DNA of 64,000 nucleotides from Euptelea pleiosperma (GCA_035048495.1 JASUTR010000141.1:62001-126000), one strand, 5' to 3'; counted from the first letter of the stretch, positions 26,700-42,246 are shown. Translations and numbers: made by a program. Notes: a model not told the origin generated them from the sequence alone.

Positions 26700-29176
26700 C
26701 TCGTAATTTTACTCAAACTCTTCCATTATTATTATTTCAACACATTTGAAGTATTGGAACATGATTCGGGACAGGCAAAACAAGTTAGCTCCATCCGTGC
26801 GTCAACATCTCAAATTGGACATAGTTTGTGTGTTACATTCCGAAGCCAATAACATGTGACTTTTTCGCAATCGGACCTCATAATTGGACTCAAACACTTG
26901 TATTACTATTATTTCAACACATTTGATGTGTTGGAACAAGATTCGGGACGGTCGAAACAAGTTAGCTCCATCCGTTCGTCAACGTCTCAAATTGGACTCA
27001 GTTTGTGTGTTACGTTCCGAACCCTATAACTTGTTACTTTTTCGCAACCAGAGCTCGTAATTGGACTCGAACTCTTCCATTACTATTGTTTCATCACATT
27101 TGAAGTGGTGGAACAATTTCGTGACAGTCGAAACAAGTTAGCTCCATCCGTGCGTCAACGTCTCAAATTGGACTCAGTTTGTGTGTTACATTCCGAAGCC
27201 TATAACTTGTGACTTTTTCGCTACCGGAACTCGTAATTGGACTCAAACTCTTGTATTACTATTATTTCAACACATTTGATGTGTTGGAACAAGATTCGGG
27301 ACGGTCGAAACTAGTTAGCTCCATCCGTTCGTCAACGTCTCAAATTGGACTCAGTTTGTGAGTTACATTCCGAAGCCTATAACTTGTGACTTTTTTGCAA
27401 CCGGACCTCATAATTAGACTCATACTCTTCCATTACAATTGTTTCAACATATTTGAAGTGTTGGAACAAGATTCGGGACAGTCGAAACAAGTTAGCTCCA
27501 TCCGTTCGGCAAAGTCTCAAATTGGACTCAGTTTCTGTGTTACATTCCGAAGCCTATAACTTGTGACTTTTTCGCAACCGGACCTCATAATTAGACTCAA
27601 ACTCTTCCATTACTATTGTTTCAACAGATTTGAAGTGTGGGAACAATATTTGGGACAGTCGAAACAAGTTAGCTCCATCCGTACGTCAATGTCTCAAATT
27701 GGACTCAGTTTCTGTGTTGCATTCCGAAGTCTATAACTTGTGACTTTTTCGCAACCGGACCTCGTGATTGGACTCAAACTCTTCTATTACTATTGTTTCA
27801 ACACATTTGAAGTGTTGAAACAAGATTCGGGACAGTCAAAATAAGTTAGCTCCATCCGTTCGTCAACGTCTCAAATTGGACTCAGTTTGTGTGTTACGTT
27901 CCGAACCCTATAACTTGTGACTTTTTTGCAACCGGACCTCGTAATTGGACTCAAACTCTTCCATTACTATTGTTTCATCACATTTGAAGTGGTGGAACAA
28001 GATTCGTGACAGTCGAAACAAGTTAGCTCCATCTGTGCGTCAACGTCTCAAATTGGACTCAGTTTGTGTGTTACATTCCGTAGCCTATAACTTGTGACTT
28101 TTTCGCAACCGGACCTCACAATTAGGCCCAAACTCTTCCATTACTATTGTTTCAATAGATTTGATGTGTTGGAATAATATTTGGGACAGTCAAAACAAGT
28201 TAGCTCCATCCGTGCGTTAAAGTCTCAAATTGGACTCAGTTTGTGTGTTACATTCCTAAGCCTATAACTTGTGACTTTTTCGCAACCGGACCTCGTAATT
28301 GGACTCAGACTCTTGTATTACTATTATTTCAACACATTTGATGTGTTGGAACAAGATTCGGGACCGTCGAAACTAGTTAGCTCCATCCGTTCGTCAACGT
28401 CTCAAATTGGACTCAGTTTGTGTGTTACGTTCCGAACCCTACAACTTGTGACTTTTTCGTAACCGAATCTCGTAATTGGACTCAAACTCTTCCATTACTA
28501 TTGTTTCAACATATTTGAAGTGTTGGAACAAGATTCGGGACAGTCGAAACAAGTTAGCTCCATCCGTTCGTCAACGTCTCAAATTGGACTCAGTTTCGAG
28601 GTTACATTCCGAAGCCTGTAACTTGTGACTTTTTCGCAACCGGACCTCATAATTAGACTCAAACTCTTCCATTACTATTGTTTTAACAGATTTGAAGTGT
28701 TGGAACAATATTTGGGACAGTCGAAACAAGTTAGCTCCATCCGTACGTCAACGTCTCAAATTAGACTCAGTTTCTGTGTTACATTCCGAAGCCTATAATT
28801 TGTGACTTTTTCGCAACCGGACCTCGTAATTGGACTCAAACTCTTCTATTACTATTGTTTCAACACATTTGATGTGTTGGAACAAGATTCGGGACGGTCG
28901 AAACAAGTTAGCTCCATCCGTGCGTCAACGTCTCAAATTGGACTCAGTTTGTGTGTTACATTCCTAAGCCTATAACTTGTGACTTTTTCGCAACCGGACC
29001 TCGTAATTGGACTCAAACTCTTCTAATACTATTGTTTCAACAGATTTGAAGTGTTGGAATAAGATTTGGGACAGTCGAAACAAGTTAGCTCCATCCGTGC
29101 ATCAACGTCTCAAATTCGACTCAATTTGTGTGTAACATTCCGAAGCCTATAACTTATGACTTTGTCGCAATCAGAC
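26700..29176. repeat. HOR unit, 14 monomers
   Basis: 2477 bp. It starts with an 'a' monomer ending AATAACATGTGAC, a variant shared with the units at 54238, 60255 and 62555. Confidence 0.85.
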
Positions 29177-31300
29177 CTCGTAATTTTACTCAAACTCTTC
29201 CATTATTATTGTTTCAACACATTTGAAATATTGGAACATGATTCGGGACAGGCAAAACAAGTTAGCTCCATACGTGAGTCAACATCTCAAATTGGACATA
29301 GTTTGTGTGTTACATTCCGAAGCCAATAACTTGTGACTTTTTCGCAACCGAACGTCGTAATTGGACTCAAACTCTTGTATTACTATTATTTCATCACATT
29401 TGATGTGTTGGAACAAGATTCGGGACGGTCGAAACAAGTTAGCTCCATCCGTTCGTCAACGTCTCAAATTGGACTCAGTTTGTGAGTTACATTCCGAAGC
29501 CTATAACTTGTGACTTTTTTGCAACCGGACCTCATAATTAGACTCATACTCTTCCATTACAATTGTTTCAACATATTTGAAGTGTTGGAACAAGATTCGG
29601 GACAGTCGAAACAAGTTAGCTCCATCCGTTCGTCAAAGACTCAAATTGGACTCAGTTTCTGTGTTACATTCCGAAGCCTATAACTTGTGACTTTTTCGCA
29701 ACCGGACCTCATAATTAGACTCAAACTCTTCCATTACTATTGTTTCAACAGATTTGAAGTGTGGGAACAATATTTGGGACAGTCGAAACAAGTTAGCTCC
29801 ATCCGTACGTCAATGTCTCAAATTGGACTCAGTTTCTGTGTTGCATTCCGAAGTCTATAACTTGTGACTTTTTCGCAACCGGACCTCGTGATTGGACTCA
29901 AACTCTTCTATTACTATTGTTTCAACACATTTGAAGTGTTGAAACAAGATTCGGGACAGTCAAAATAAGTTAGCTCCATCCGTTCGTCAACGTCTCAAAT
30001 TGGACTCAGTTTGTGTGTTACGTTCCGAACCCTATAACTTGTGACTTTTTTGCAACCGGACCTCGTAATTGGACTCAAACTCTTCCATTACTATTGTTTC
30101 ATCACATTTGAAGTGGTGGAACAAGATTCGTGACAGTCGAAACAAGTTAGCTCCATCTGTGCGTCAACGTCTCAAATTGGACTCAGTTTGTGTGTTACAT
30201 TCCGTAGCCTATAACTTGTGACTTTTTCGCAACCGGACCTCACAATTAGGCCCAAACTCTTCCATTACTATTGTTTCAATAGATTTGATGTGTTGGAATA
30301 ATATTTGGGACAGTCAAAACAAGTTAGCTCCATCCGTGCGTTAAAGTCTCAAATTGGACTCAGTTTGTGTGTTACATTCCTAAGCCTATAACTTGTGACT
30401 TTTTCGCAACCGGACCTCATAATTGGACTCAGACTCTTGTATTACTATTATTTCAACACATTTGATGTGTTGGAACAAGATTCGGGACCGTCGAAACTAG
30501 TTAGCTCCATCCGTTCGTCAACGTCTCAAATTGGACTCAGTTTGTGTGTTACGTTCCGAACCCTACAACTTGTGACTTTTTCGTAACCGAATCTCGTAAT
30601 TGGACTCAAACTCTTCCATTACTATTGTTTCAACATATTTGAAGTGTTGGAACAAGATTCGGGACAGTCGAAACAAGTTAGCTCCATCCGTTCGTCAACG
30701 TCTCAAATTGGACTCAGTTTCGAGGTTACATTCCGAAGCCTGTAACTTGTGACTTTTTCGCAACCGGACCTCATAATTAGACTCAAACTCTTCCATTACT
30801 ATTGTTTTAACAGATTTGAAGTGTTGGAACAATATTTGGGACAGTCGAAACAAGTTAGCTCCATCCGTACGTCAACGTCTCAAATTAGACCCAGTTTCTG
30901 TGTTACATTCCGAAGCCTATAATTTGTGACTTTTTCGCAACCGGACCTCGTAATTGGACTCAAACTCTTCTATTACTATTGTTTCAACACATTTGATGTG
31001 GTGGAACAAGATTCGGGACGGTCGAAACAAGTTAGCTCCATCCGTGCGTCAACGTCTCAAATTGGACTCAGTTTGTGTGTTACATTCCTAAGCCTATAAC
31101 TTGTGACTTTTTCGCAACCGGACCTCGTAATTGGACTCAAACTCTTCTAATACTATTGTTTCAACAGATTTGAAGTGTTGGAATAAGATTTGGGACAGTC
31201 GAAACAAGTTAGCTCCATCCGTGCATCAACGTCTCAAATTCGACTCAATTTGTGTGTAACATTCCGAAGCCTATAACTTATGACTTTGTCGCAATCAGAC
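29177..31300. repeat. HOR unit, 12 monomers
   Basis: 2124 bp, the canonical length. Private variants such as GTTTCGAGGTTAC occur at about 28597 and again at about 30721, exactly 2124 bp apart, showing tandem copying of whole 12-mers here. Confidence 0.88.
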
Positions 31301-34300
31301 CTCGTAATTTTACTCAAACTCTTCCATTATTATTGTTTCAACACATTTGAAATATTGGAACATGATTCGGGACAGGCAAAACAAGTTAGCTCCATACGTG
31401 AGTCAACATCTCAAATTGGACATAGTTTGTGTGTTACATTCCGAAGCCAATAACTTGTGACTTTTTCGCAACCGAACGTCGTAATTGGACTCAAACTCTT
31501 GTATTACTATTATTTCATCACATTTGATGTGTTGGAACAAGATTCGGGACGGTCGAAACAAGTTAGCTCCATCCGTTCGTCAACGTCTCAAATTGGACTC
31601 AGTTTGTGAGTTACATTCCGAAGCCTATAACTTGTGACTTTTTTGCAACCGGACCTCATAATTAGACTCATACTCTTCCATTACAATTGTTTCAACATAT
31701 TTGAAGTGTTGGAACAAGATTCGGGACAGTCGAAACAAGTTAGCTCCATCCGTTCGTCAAAGACTCAAATTGGACTCAGTTTCTGTGTTACATTCCGAAG
31801 CCTATAACTTGTGACTTTTTCGCAACCGGACCTCATAATTAGACTCAAACTCTTCCATTACTATTGTTTCAACAGATTTGAAGTGTGGGAACAATATTTG
31901 GGACAGTCGAAACAAGTTAGCTCCATCCGTACGTCAATGTCTCAAATTGGACTCAGTTTCTGTGTTGCATTCCGAAGTCTATAACTTGTGACTTTTTCGC
32001 AACCGGACCTCGTGATTGGACTCAAACTCTTCTATTACTATTGTTTCAACACATTTGAAGTGTTGAAACAAGATTCGGGACAGTCAAAATAAGTTAGCTC
32101 CATCCGTTCGTCAACGTCTCAAATTGGACTCAGTTTGTGTGTTACGTTCCGAACCCTATAACTTGTGACTTTTTTGCAACCGGACCTCGTAATTGGACTC
32201 AAACTCTTCCATTACTATTGTTTCATCACATTTGAAGTGGTGGAACAAGATTCGTGACAGTCGAAACAAGTTAGCTCCATCTGTGCGTCAACGTCTCAAA
32301 TTGGACTCAGTTTGTGTGTTACATTCCGTAGCCTATAACTTGTGACTTTTTCGCAACCGGACCTCACAATTAGGCCCAAACTCTTCCATTACTATTGTTT
32401 CAATAGATTTGATGTGTTGGAACAATATTTGGGACAGTCAAAACAAGTTAGCTCCATCCGTGCGTCAAAGTCTCAAATTGGACTCAGTTTGTGTGTTACA
32501 TTCCTAAGCCTATAACTTGTGACTTTTTCGCAACCGGACCTCGTAATTGGACTCAGACTCTTGTATTACTATTATTTCAACACATTTGATGTGTTGGAAC
32601 AAGATTCGGGACCGTCGAAACTAGTTAGCTCCATCCGTTCGTCAACGTCTCAAATTGGACTCAGTTTGTGTGTTACATTCCTAAGCCTATAACTTGTGAC
32701 TTTTTTGCAACCGGACCTCATAATTAGACTCATACTCTTCCATTACTATTGTTTCAACATATTTGAAGTGTTGGAACAAGATTCGGGACAGTCGAAACAA
32801 GTTAGCTCCATCCGTTCGTCAACGTCTCAAATTGGACTCAGTTTCGGTGTTACATTCCGAAGCCTGTAACTTGTGACTTTTTCGCAACCGGACCTCATAA
32901 TTAGACTCAAACTCTTCCATTACTATTGTTTTAACAGATTTGAAGTGTTGGAACAATATTTGGGACAGTCGAAACAAGTTAGCTCCATCCGTACGTCAAC
33001 GTCTCAAATTAGACCCAGTTTCTGTGTTACATTCCGAAGCCTCTAATTTGTGACTTTTTCGCAACCGGACCTCGTAATTGGACTCAAACTCTTCTATTAC
33101 TATTGTTTCAACACATTTGATGTGTTGGAACAAGATTCGGGACGGTCGAAACAAGTTAGCTCCATCCGTTCGTCAACGTCTCAAATTGGACTCAGTTTGT
33201 GTGTTACGTTCCGAACCCTATAACTTGTGACTTTTTCGCAACAGGAGCTCGTAATTGGACTCGAACTCTTCCATTACTATTGTTTCATCACATTTGAAGT
33301 GGTGGAACAAGATTCGTGACAGTCGAAACAAGTTAGCTCCATCCGTGCGTCAACGTCTCAAATTGGACTCAGTTTGTGTGTTACATTCCGAAGGCTATAA
33401 CTTGTGACTTTCTCGCAACCGGACCTCGTAATTGGACTCAAACTCTTGTATTACTATTATTTCAACACATTTGATGTGTTGGAACAAGATTCGGGACGGT
33501 CGAAACTAGTTAGCTCCATCCGTTCGTCAACGTCTCAAATTGGACTCAGTTTGTGAGTTACAATCCGAAGCCTATAACTTGTGACTTTTTTGCAACCGGA
33601 CCTCATAATTAGACTCATACTCTTCCATTACTATTGTTTCAACATATTTGAAGTGTTGGAACAAGATTCGGGACAGTCGAAACAAGTTAGCTCCATCCGT
33701 TCGTCAACGTCTCAAATTGGACTCAGTTTCTGTGTTACATTCCGAAGCCTATAACTTGTGACTTTTTCGCAACCGGACCTCATAATTAGACTCAAACTCT
33801 TCCATTACTATTGTTTTAACAGAATTAAAGTGTTGGAATAATATTTGGGACAGTCGAAACAAGTTAGCTCCATCCATACGTCAACGTCTCAAATTAGACT
33901 CAGTTTCTGTGTTGCATTCCGAAGCCTATAACTTGTGACTTTTTCGCAACCGGACCTCGTAATTGGACTCAAACTCTTCTATTACTATTGTTTCAACACA
34001 TTTGATGTGTTGGAACAAGATTCGGGACGCTCGAAACAAGTTAGCTCCATCCGTGCGTCAACGTCTCAAATTGGACTCAGTTTGTGTGTTACATTCCTAA
34101 GCCTATAACTTGTGACTTTTTCGCGACCGGACCTCGTAATTGGACTCAAACTCTTCTAATACTATTGTTTCAACAGATTTGAAGTGTTGGAATAAGATTT
34201 GGGACAGTCGAAACAAGTTAGCTCCATCCGTGCATCAACGTCTCAAATTCGACTCAATTTGTGTGTAACATTCCGAAGCCTATAACTTATGACTTTGTCG

Positions 34301-34309
34301 CAATCAGAC
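31301..34309. repeat. HOR unit, 17 monomers
   Basis: 3009 bp, a 12-mer-like start followed by additional monomers of the b/f/h/i/j/k/l types. Confidence 0.82.
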
Positions 34310-35901
34310 CTCGTAATTTTACTCAAACTCTTCCATTATTATTGTTTCAACACATTTGAAATATTGGAACATGATTCGGGACAGGCAAAACAAGTTAGCT
34401 CCATACGTGAGTCAACATCTCAAATTGGACATAGTTTGTGTGTTACATTCCGAAGCCAATAACTTGTGACTTTTTCGCAACCGAACCTCGTAATTGGACT
34501 CAAACTCTTGTATTACTATTATTTCATCACATTTGATGTGTTGGAACAAGATTCGGGACGGTCGAAACAAGTTAGCTCCATCCGTTCGTCAACGTCTCAA
34601 ATTGGACTCAGTTTGTGTGTTACGTTCCGAACCCTATAACTTGTGACTTTTTCGCAACAGGAGCTCGTAATTGGACTCGAACTCTTCCATTACTATTGTT
34701 TCATCACATTTGAAGTGGTGGAACAAGATTCGTGACAGTCGAAACAAGTTAGCTCCATCCGTGCGTCAACGTCTCAAATTGGACTCAGTTTGTGTGTTAC
34801 ATTCCGAACCTATAACTTGTGACTTTTTCGCAACCGGACCTCGTGATTGGACTCAAACTCTTCTATAACTATTGTTTCAACACATTTGATGTGTTGGAAC
34901 AAGATTCGGGACCGTCGAAACAAGTTAGCTCCATCCGTGCGTCAACGTCTCAAATTGGACTCAGTTTGTGTGTTACATTCCTAAGTCTATAACTTGTGAC
35001 TTTTTCGCAACCGGACCTCGTAATTGGACTCAGACTCTTGTATTACTATTATTTCAACACATTTGATGTGTTGGAACAAGATTCGGGACCGTCGAAACTA
35101 GTTAGCTCCATCCGTTCGTCAACGTCTCAAATTGGACTCAGTTTGTGTGTTACATTCCGAAGCCTATAACTTGTGACTTTTTTGCAACCGGACCTCATAA
35201 TTAGACACATACTCTTCCATTACTATTGTTTCAACATATTTGAAGTGTTGGAACAAGATTCGGGACAGTCGAAACAAGTTAGCTCCATCCGTTCGTCAAC
35301 GTCTCAAATTGGACTCAGTTTCGGTGTTACATTCCGAAGCCTGTAACTTGTGACTTTTTCGCAACCGGACCTCATAATTAGACTCAAACTCTTCCATTAC
35401 TATTGTTTTAACAGATTTGAAGTGTTGGAACAATATTTGGGACAGTCGAAACAAGTTAGCTCCATCCGTACGTCAACGTCTCAAATTAGACCTAGTTTCT
35501 GTGTTACATTCCGAAGCCTATAATTTGTGACTTTTTCGCAACCGGACCTCGTAATTGGACTCAAACTCTTCTATTACTATTGTTTCAACACATTTGATGT
35601 GTTGGAACAAGATTCGGGACGGTCGAAACAAGTTAGCTCCATCCGTGCGTCAACGTCTCAAATTGGACTCAGTTTGTGTGTTACATTCCTAAGCCTATAA
35701 CTTGTGACTTTTTCGCAACCGGACCTCGTAATTGGACTCAAACTCTTCTAATACTATTGTTTCAACAGATTTGAAGTGTTGGAATAAGATTTGGGACAGT
35801 CGAAACAAGTTAGCTCCATCCGTGCATCAACGTTTCAAATTCGACTCAATTTGTGTGTAACATTCCGAAGCCTATAACTTATGACTTTGTCGCAATCAGA
35901 C
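34310..35901. repeat. HOR unit, 9 monomers
   Basis: 1592 bp. It includes the 176-bp hybrid monomer ending CCGAACCTATAAC near 34806, followed by CTCGTGATTGG. Confidence 0.85.
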
Positions 35902-38555
35902 CTCGTAATTTTACTCAAATTCTTCCATTATTATTGTTTCAACACATTTGAAATATTGGAACATGATTCGGGACAGGCAAAACAAGTTAGCTCCATACGT
36001 GAGTCAACATCTCAAATTGGACATAGTTTGTGTGTTACATTCCGAAGCCAATAACTTGTGACTTTTTCGCAACCGAACCTCGTAATTGGACTCAAACTCT
36101 TGTATTACTATTATTTCATCACATTTGATGTGTTGGAACAAGATTCGGGACGGTCGAAACAAGTTAGCTCCATCCGTTCGTCAACGTCTCAAATTGGACT
36201 CAGTTTGTGAGTTACATTCCGAAGCCTATAACTTGTGACTTTTTTGCAACCGGACCTCATAATTAGACTCATACTCTTCCATTACAATTGTTTCAACATA
36301 TTTGAAGTGTTGGAACAAGATTCGGGACAGTCGAAACAAGTTAGCTCCATCCGTTCGTCAAAGTCTCAAATTGGACTCAGTTTCTGTGTTACATTCCGAA
36401 GCCTATAACTTGTGACTTTTTCGCAACCGGACCTCATAATTAGACTCAAACTCTTCCATTACTATTGTTTCAACAGATTTGAAGTGTGGGAACAATATTT
36501 GGGACAGTCGAAACAAGTTAGCTCCATCCGTACGTCAATGTCTCAAATTGGACTCAGTTTCTGTGTTGCATTCCGAAGTCTATAACTTGTGACTTTTTCG
36601 CAACCGGACCTCGTGATTGGACTCAAACTCTTCTATTACTATTGTTTCAACACATTTGAAGTGTTGAAACAAGATTCGTGACAGTCAAAATAAGTTAGCT
36701 CCATCCGTTCGTCAACGTTTAAAGTTGGACTCAGTTTCTGTGTTACGTTCCGAACCCTATAACTTGTGACTTTTTCGCAACCGGACCTCGTAATTGGACT
36801 CAAACTCTTCCATTACTATTGTTTCATCACATTTGAAGTGGTGGAACAAGATTCGTGACAGTCGAAACAAGTTAGCTCCATCTGTGCGTCAACGTCTCAA
36901 ATTGGACTCAGTTTGTGTGTTACATTCCGTAGCCTATAACTTGTGACTTTTTCGCAACCGGACCTCACAATTAGGCCCAAACTCTTCCATTACTATTGTT
37001 TCAATAGATTTGATGTGTTGGAACAATATTTGGGACAGTCAAAAGAAGTTAGCTCCATCCGTGCGTCAAAGTCTCAAATTCGACTCAGTTTGTGTGTTAC
37101 ATTCCTAAGCCTATAACTTGTGACTTTTTCGCAACCGGACCTCGTAATTGGACTCAGACTCTTGTATTACTATTATTTCAACACATTTGATGTGTTGGAA
37201 CAAGATTCGGGACCGTCGAAACTAGTTAGCTCCATCCGTTCGTCAACGTCTCAAATTGGACTCAGTTTGTGTGTTACGTTCCGAACCCTATAACTTGTGA
37301 CTTTTTCGCAACAGGAGCTCGTAATTGGACTCGAACTCTTCCATTACTATTGTTTCATCACATTTGAAGTGGTGGAACAAGATTCGTGACAGTCGAAACA
37401 AGTTAGCTCCATCCGTGCGTCAACGTCTCAAATTGGACTCAGTTTGTGTGTTACATTCCGAACCTATAACTTGTGACTTTTTCGCAACCGGACCTCGTGA
37501 TTGGACTCAAACTCTTCTATAACTATTGTTTCAACACATTTGATGTGTTGGAACAAGATTCGGGACCGTCGAAACAAGTTAGCTCCATCCGTGCGTCAAC
37601 GTCTCAAATTGGACTCAGTTTGTGTGTTACATTCCTAAGTCTATAACTTGTGACTTTTTCGCAACCGGACCTCGTAATTGGACTCAGACTCTTGTATTAC
37701 TATTATTTCAACACATTTGATGTGTTGGAACAAGATTCGGGACCGTCGAAACTAGTTAGCTCCATCCGTTCGTCAACGTCTCAAATTGGACTCAGTTTGT
37801 GTGTTACATTCCGAAGCCTATAACTTGTGACTTTTTTGCAACCGGACCTCATAATTAGACACATACTCTTCCATTACTATTGTTTCAACATATTTGAAGT
37901 GTTGGAACAAGATTCGGGACAGTCGAAACAAGTTAGCTCCATCCGTTCGTCAACGTCTCAAATTGGACTCAGTTTCGGTGTTACATTCCGAAGCCTGTAA
38001 CTTGTGACTTTTTCGCAACCGGACCTCATAATTAGACTCAAACTCTTCCATTACTATTGTTTTAACAGATTTGAAGTGTTGGAACAATATTTGGGACAGT
38101 CGAAACAAGTTAGCTCCATCCGTACGTCAACGTCTCAAATTAGACCTAGTTTCTGTGTTACATTCCGAAGCCTATAATTTGTGACTTTTTCGCAACCGGA
38201 CCTCGTAATTGGACTCAAACTCTTCTATTACTATTGTTTCAACACATTTGATGTGTTGGAACAAGATTCGGGACGGTCGAAACAAGTTAGCTCCATCCGT
38301 GCGTCAACGTCTCAAATTGGACTCAGTTTGTGTGTTACATTCCTAAGCCTATAACTTGTGACTTTTTCGCAACCGGACCTCGTAATTGGACTCAAACTCT
38401 TCTAATACTATTGTTTCAACAGATTTGAAGTGTTGGAATAAGATTTGGGACAGTCGAAACAAGTTAGCTCCATCCGTGCATCAACGTTTCAAATTCGACT
38501 CAATTTGTGTGTAACATTCCGAAGCCTATAACTTATGACTTTGTCGCAATCAGAC
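35902..38555. repeat. HOR unit, 15 monomers
   Basis: 2654 bp. Its 'a' monomer has CTCAAATTCTTCC instead of CTCAAACTCTTCC, as does the next unit at 38556. The 2654-bp length equals the offset of a local tandem duplication. Confidence 0.85.
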
Positions 38556-40679
38556 CTCGTAATTTTACTCAAATTCTTCCATTATTATTGTTTCAACACA
38601 TTTGAAATATTGGAACATGATTCGGGACAGGCAAAACAAGTTAGCTCCATACGTGAGTCAACATCTCAAATTGGACATAGTTTGTGAGTTACATTCCGAA
38701 GCCAATAACTTGTGACTTTTTCGCAACCGAACCTTGTAATTGGACTCAAACTCTTGTATTACTATTATTTCATCACATTTGATGTGTTGGAACAAGATTC
38801 GGGACGGTCGAAACAAGTTAGCTCCATCCGTTCGTCAACGTCTCAAATTGGACTCAGTTTGTGAGTTACATTCCGAAGCCTATAACTTGTGACTTTTTTG
38901 CAACCGGACCTAATAATTAGACTCATACTCTTCCATTACAATTGTTTCAACATATTTGAAGTGTTGGAACAAGATTCGGGACAGTCGAAACAAGTTAGCT
39001 CCATCCGTTCGTCAAAGTCTCAAATTGGACTCAGTTTCTGTGTTACATTCCGAAGCCTATAACTTGTGACTTTTTCGCAACCGGACCTCATAATTAGACT
39101 CAAACTCTTCCATTACTATTGTTTCAACAGATTTGAAGTGTGGGAACAATATTTGGGACAGTCGAAACAAGTTAGCTCCATCCGTACGTCAATGTCTCAA
39201 ATTGGACTCAGTTTCTGTGTTGCATTCCGAAGTCTATAACTTGTGACTTTTTCGCAACCGGACCTCGTGATTGGACTCAAACTCTTCTATTACTATTGTT
39301 TCAACACATTTGAAGTGTTGAAACAAGATTCGTGACAGTCAAAATAAGTTAGCTCCATCCGTTCGTCAACGTTTAAAGTTGGACTCAGTTTCTGTGTTAC
39401 GTTCCGAACCCTATAACTTGTGACTTTTTTGCAACCGGACCTCGTAATTGGACTCAAACTCTTCCATTACTATTGTTTCATCACATTTGAAGTGGTGGAA
39501 CAAGATTCGTGACAGTCGAAACAAGTTAGCTCCATCTGTGCGTCAACGTCTCAAATTGGACTCAGTTTGTGTGTTACATTCTGTAGCCTATAACTTGTGA
39601 CTTTTTCGCAACCGGACCTCACAATTAGGCCCAAACTCTTCCATTACTATTGTTTCAATAGATTTGATGTGTTGGAACAATATTTGGGACAGTCAAAAGA
39701 AGTTAGCTCCATCCGTGCGTCAAAGTCTCAAATTGGACTCAGTTTGTGTGTTACATTCCTAAGCCTATAACTTGTGACTTTTTCGCAACCGGACCTCGTA
39801 ATTGGACTCAGACTCTTGTATTACTATTATTTCAACACATTTGATGTGTTGGAACAAGATTCGGGACCGTCGAAACTAGTTAGCTCCATCCGTTCGTCAA
39901 CGTCTCAAATTGGACTCAGTTTGTGTGTTACATTCCGAAGCCTATAACTTGTGACTTTTTTGCAACCGGACCTCATAATTAGACTCATACTCTTCCATTA
40001 CTATTGTTTCAACATATTTGAAGTGTTGGAACAAGATTCGGGACAGTCGAAACAAGTTAGCTCCATCCGTTCGTCAACGTCTCAAATTGGACTCAATTTC
40101 GGTGTTACATTCCGAAGCCTGTAACTTGTGACTTTTTCGCAACCGGACCTCATAATTAGACTCAAACTCTTCCATTACTATTGTTTTAACAGATTTGAAG
40201 TGTTGGAACAATATTTGGGACAGTCGAAACAAGTTAGCTCCATCCGTACGTCAACGTCTCAAATTAGACCCAGTTTCTGTGTTACATTCCGAAGCCTATA
40301 ATTTGTGACTTTTTCGCAACCGGACCTCGTAATTGGACTCAAACTCTTCTATTACTATTGTTTCAACACATTTGATGTGTTGGAACAAGATTCGGGACGC
40401 TCGAAACAAGTTAGCTCCATCCGTGCGTCAACGTCTCAAATTGGACTCAGTTTGTGTGTTACATTCCTAAGCCTATAACTTGTGACTTTTTCGCAACCGG
40501 ACCTCGTAATTGGACTCAAACTCTTCTAATACTATTGTTTCAACAGATTTGAAGTGTTGGAATAAGATTTGGGACAGTCGAAACAAGTTAGCTCCATCCG
40601 TGCATCAACGTCTCAAATTCGACTCAATTTGTGTGTAACATTCCGAAGCTTATAACTTATGACTTTGTCGCAATCAGAC
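38556..40679. repeat. HOR unit, 12 monomers
   Basis: 2124 bp, canonical order. It shares the private AAATTC 'a' variant with the preceding unit. Confidence 0.87.
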
Positions 40680-42095
40680 CTCGTAATTTTACTCAAACTC
40701 TTCCATTATTATTGTTTCAACACATTTGAAATATTGGATCATGATTCGGGACAGGCAAAACAAGTTAGCTCCATACGTGAGTCAACATCTCAAATTGGAC
40801 ATAGTTTGTGTGTTACATTCCGAAGCCAATAACTTGTGACTTTTTCGCAACCGAACCTCGTAATTGGACTCAAACTCTTGTATTACTATTATTTCATCAC
40901 ATTTGATGTGTTGGAACAAGATTCGGGACGGTCGAAACAAGTTAGCTCCATCCGTTCGTCAACGTCTCAAATTGGACTCAGTTTGTGTGTTACGTTCCGA
41001 ACCCTATAACTTGTGACTTTTTCGCAACAGGAGCTCGTAATTGGACTCGAACTCTTCCATTACTATTGTTTCATCACATTTGAAGTGGTGGAACAAGATT
41101 CGTGACAGTCGAAACAAGTTAGCTCCATCCGTGCGTCAACGTCTCAAATGGGACTCAGTTTGTGTGTTACATTCCGAAGGCTATAACTTGTGACTTTTTC
41201 GCAACCGGACCTCGTAATTCGACTCAAACTCTTGTATTACTATTATTTCAACACATTTGATGTGTTGGAACAAGATTCGGGACGGTCGAAACTAGTTAGC
41301 TCCATCCGTTCGTCAACGTCTCAAATTGGACTAAGTTTGTGAGTTACAATCCGAAGCCTATAACTTGTGACTTTTTTGCAACCGGACCTCATAATTAGAC
41401 TCATACTCTTCCATTACTATTGTTTCAACATATTTGAAGTGTTGGAACAAGATTCGTGACAGTCGAAACAAGTTAGCTCCATCCGTTCGTCAACGTCTCA
41501 AATTGGACTCAGTTTCTGTGTTACATTCCGAAGCCTATAACTTGTGACTTTTTCGCAACCGGACCTCATAATTAGACTCAAACTCTTCCATTACTATTGT
41601 TTTAACAGAATTGAAGTGTTGGAATAATATTTGGGACAGTCGAAACAAGTTAGCTCCATCCGTACGTCAACATCTCAAATTAGACTCAGTTTCTGTGTTG
41701 CATTCCGAAGCCTATAACTTGTGACTTTTTCGCAACCGGACCTCGTAATTGGACTCAAACTCTTCTATTACTATTGTTTCAACACATTTGATGTGTTGGA
41801 ACAAGATTCGGGACGGTCGAAACAAGTTAGCTCCATCCGTGCGTCAACGTCTCAAATTGGACTCAGTTTGTGTGTTACATTCCTAAGCCTATAACTTGTG
41901 ACTTTTTCGCGACCGGACCTCGTAATTGGACTCAAACTCTTCTAATACTATTGTTTCAACAGATTTGAAGTGTTGGAATAAGATTTGGGACAGTCGAAAC
42001 AAGTTAGCTCCATCCGTGCATCAACGTCTCAAATTCGACTCAATTTGTGTGTAACATTCCGAAGCCTATAACTTATGACTTTGTCGCAATCAGAC
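40680..42095. repeat. HOR unit, 8 monomers
   Basis: 1416 bp, with order a, b, f-like, h-like, i, j, k, l. It closely resembles the 8-mers at 48569 and 56716 (shared CTCGTAATTCGACTC near 41212). Confidence 0.86.
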
Positions 42096-42246
42096 CTCGT
42101 AATTTTACTCAAACTCTTCCATTATTATTGTTTCAACACATTTGAAATATTGGAACATGATTCGGGACAGGCAAAACAAGTTAGCTCCATACGTGAGTCA
42201 ACATCTCAAATTGGACATAGTTTGTGTGTTACATTCCGAAGCCAAT

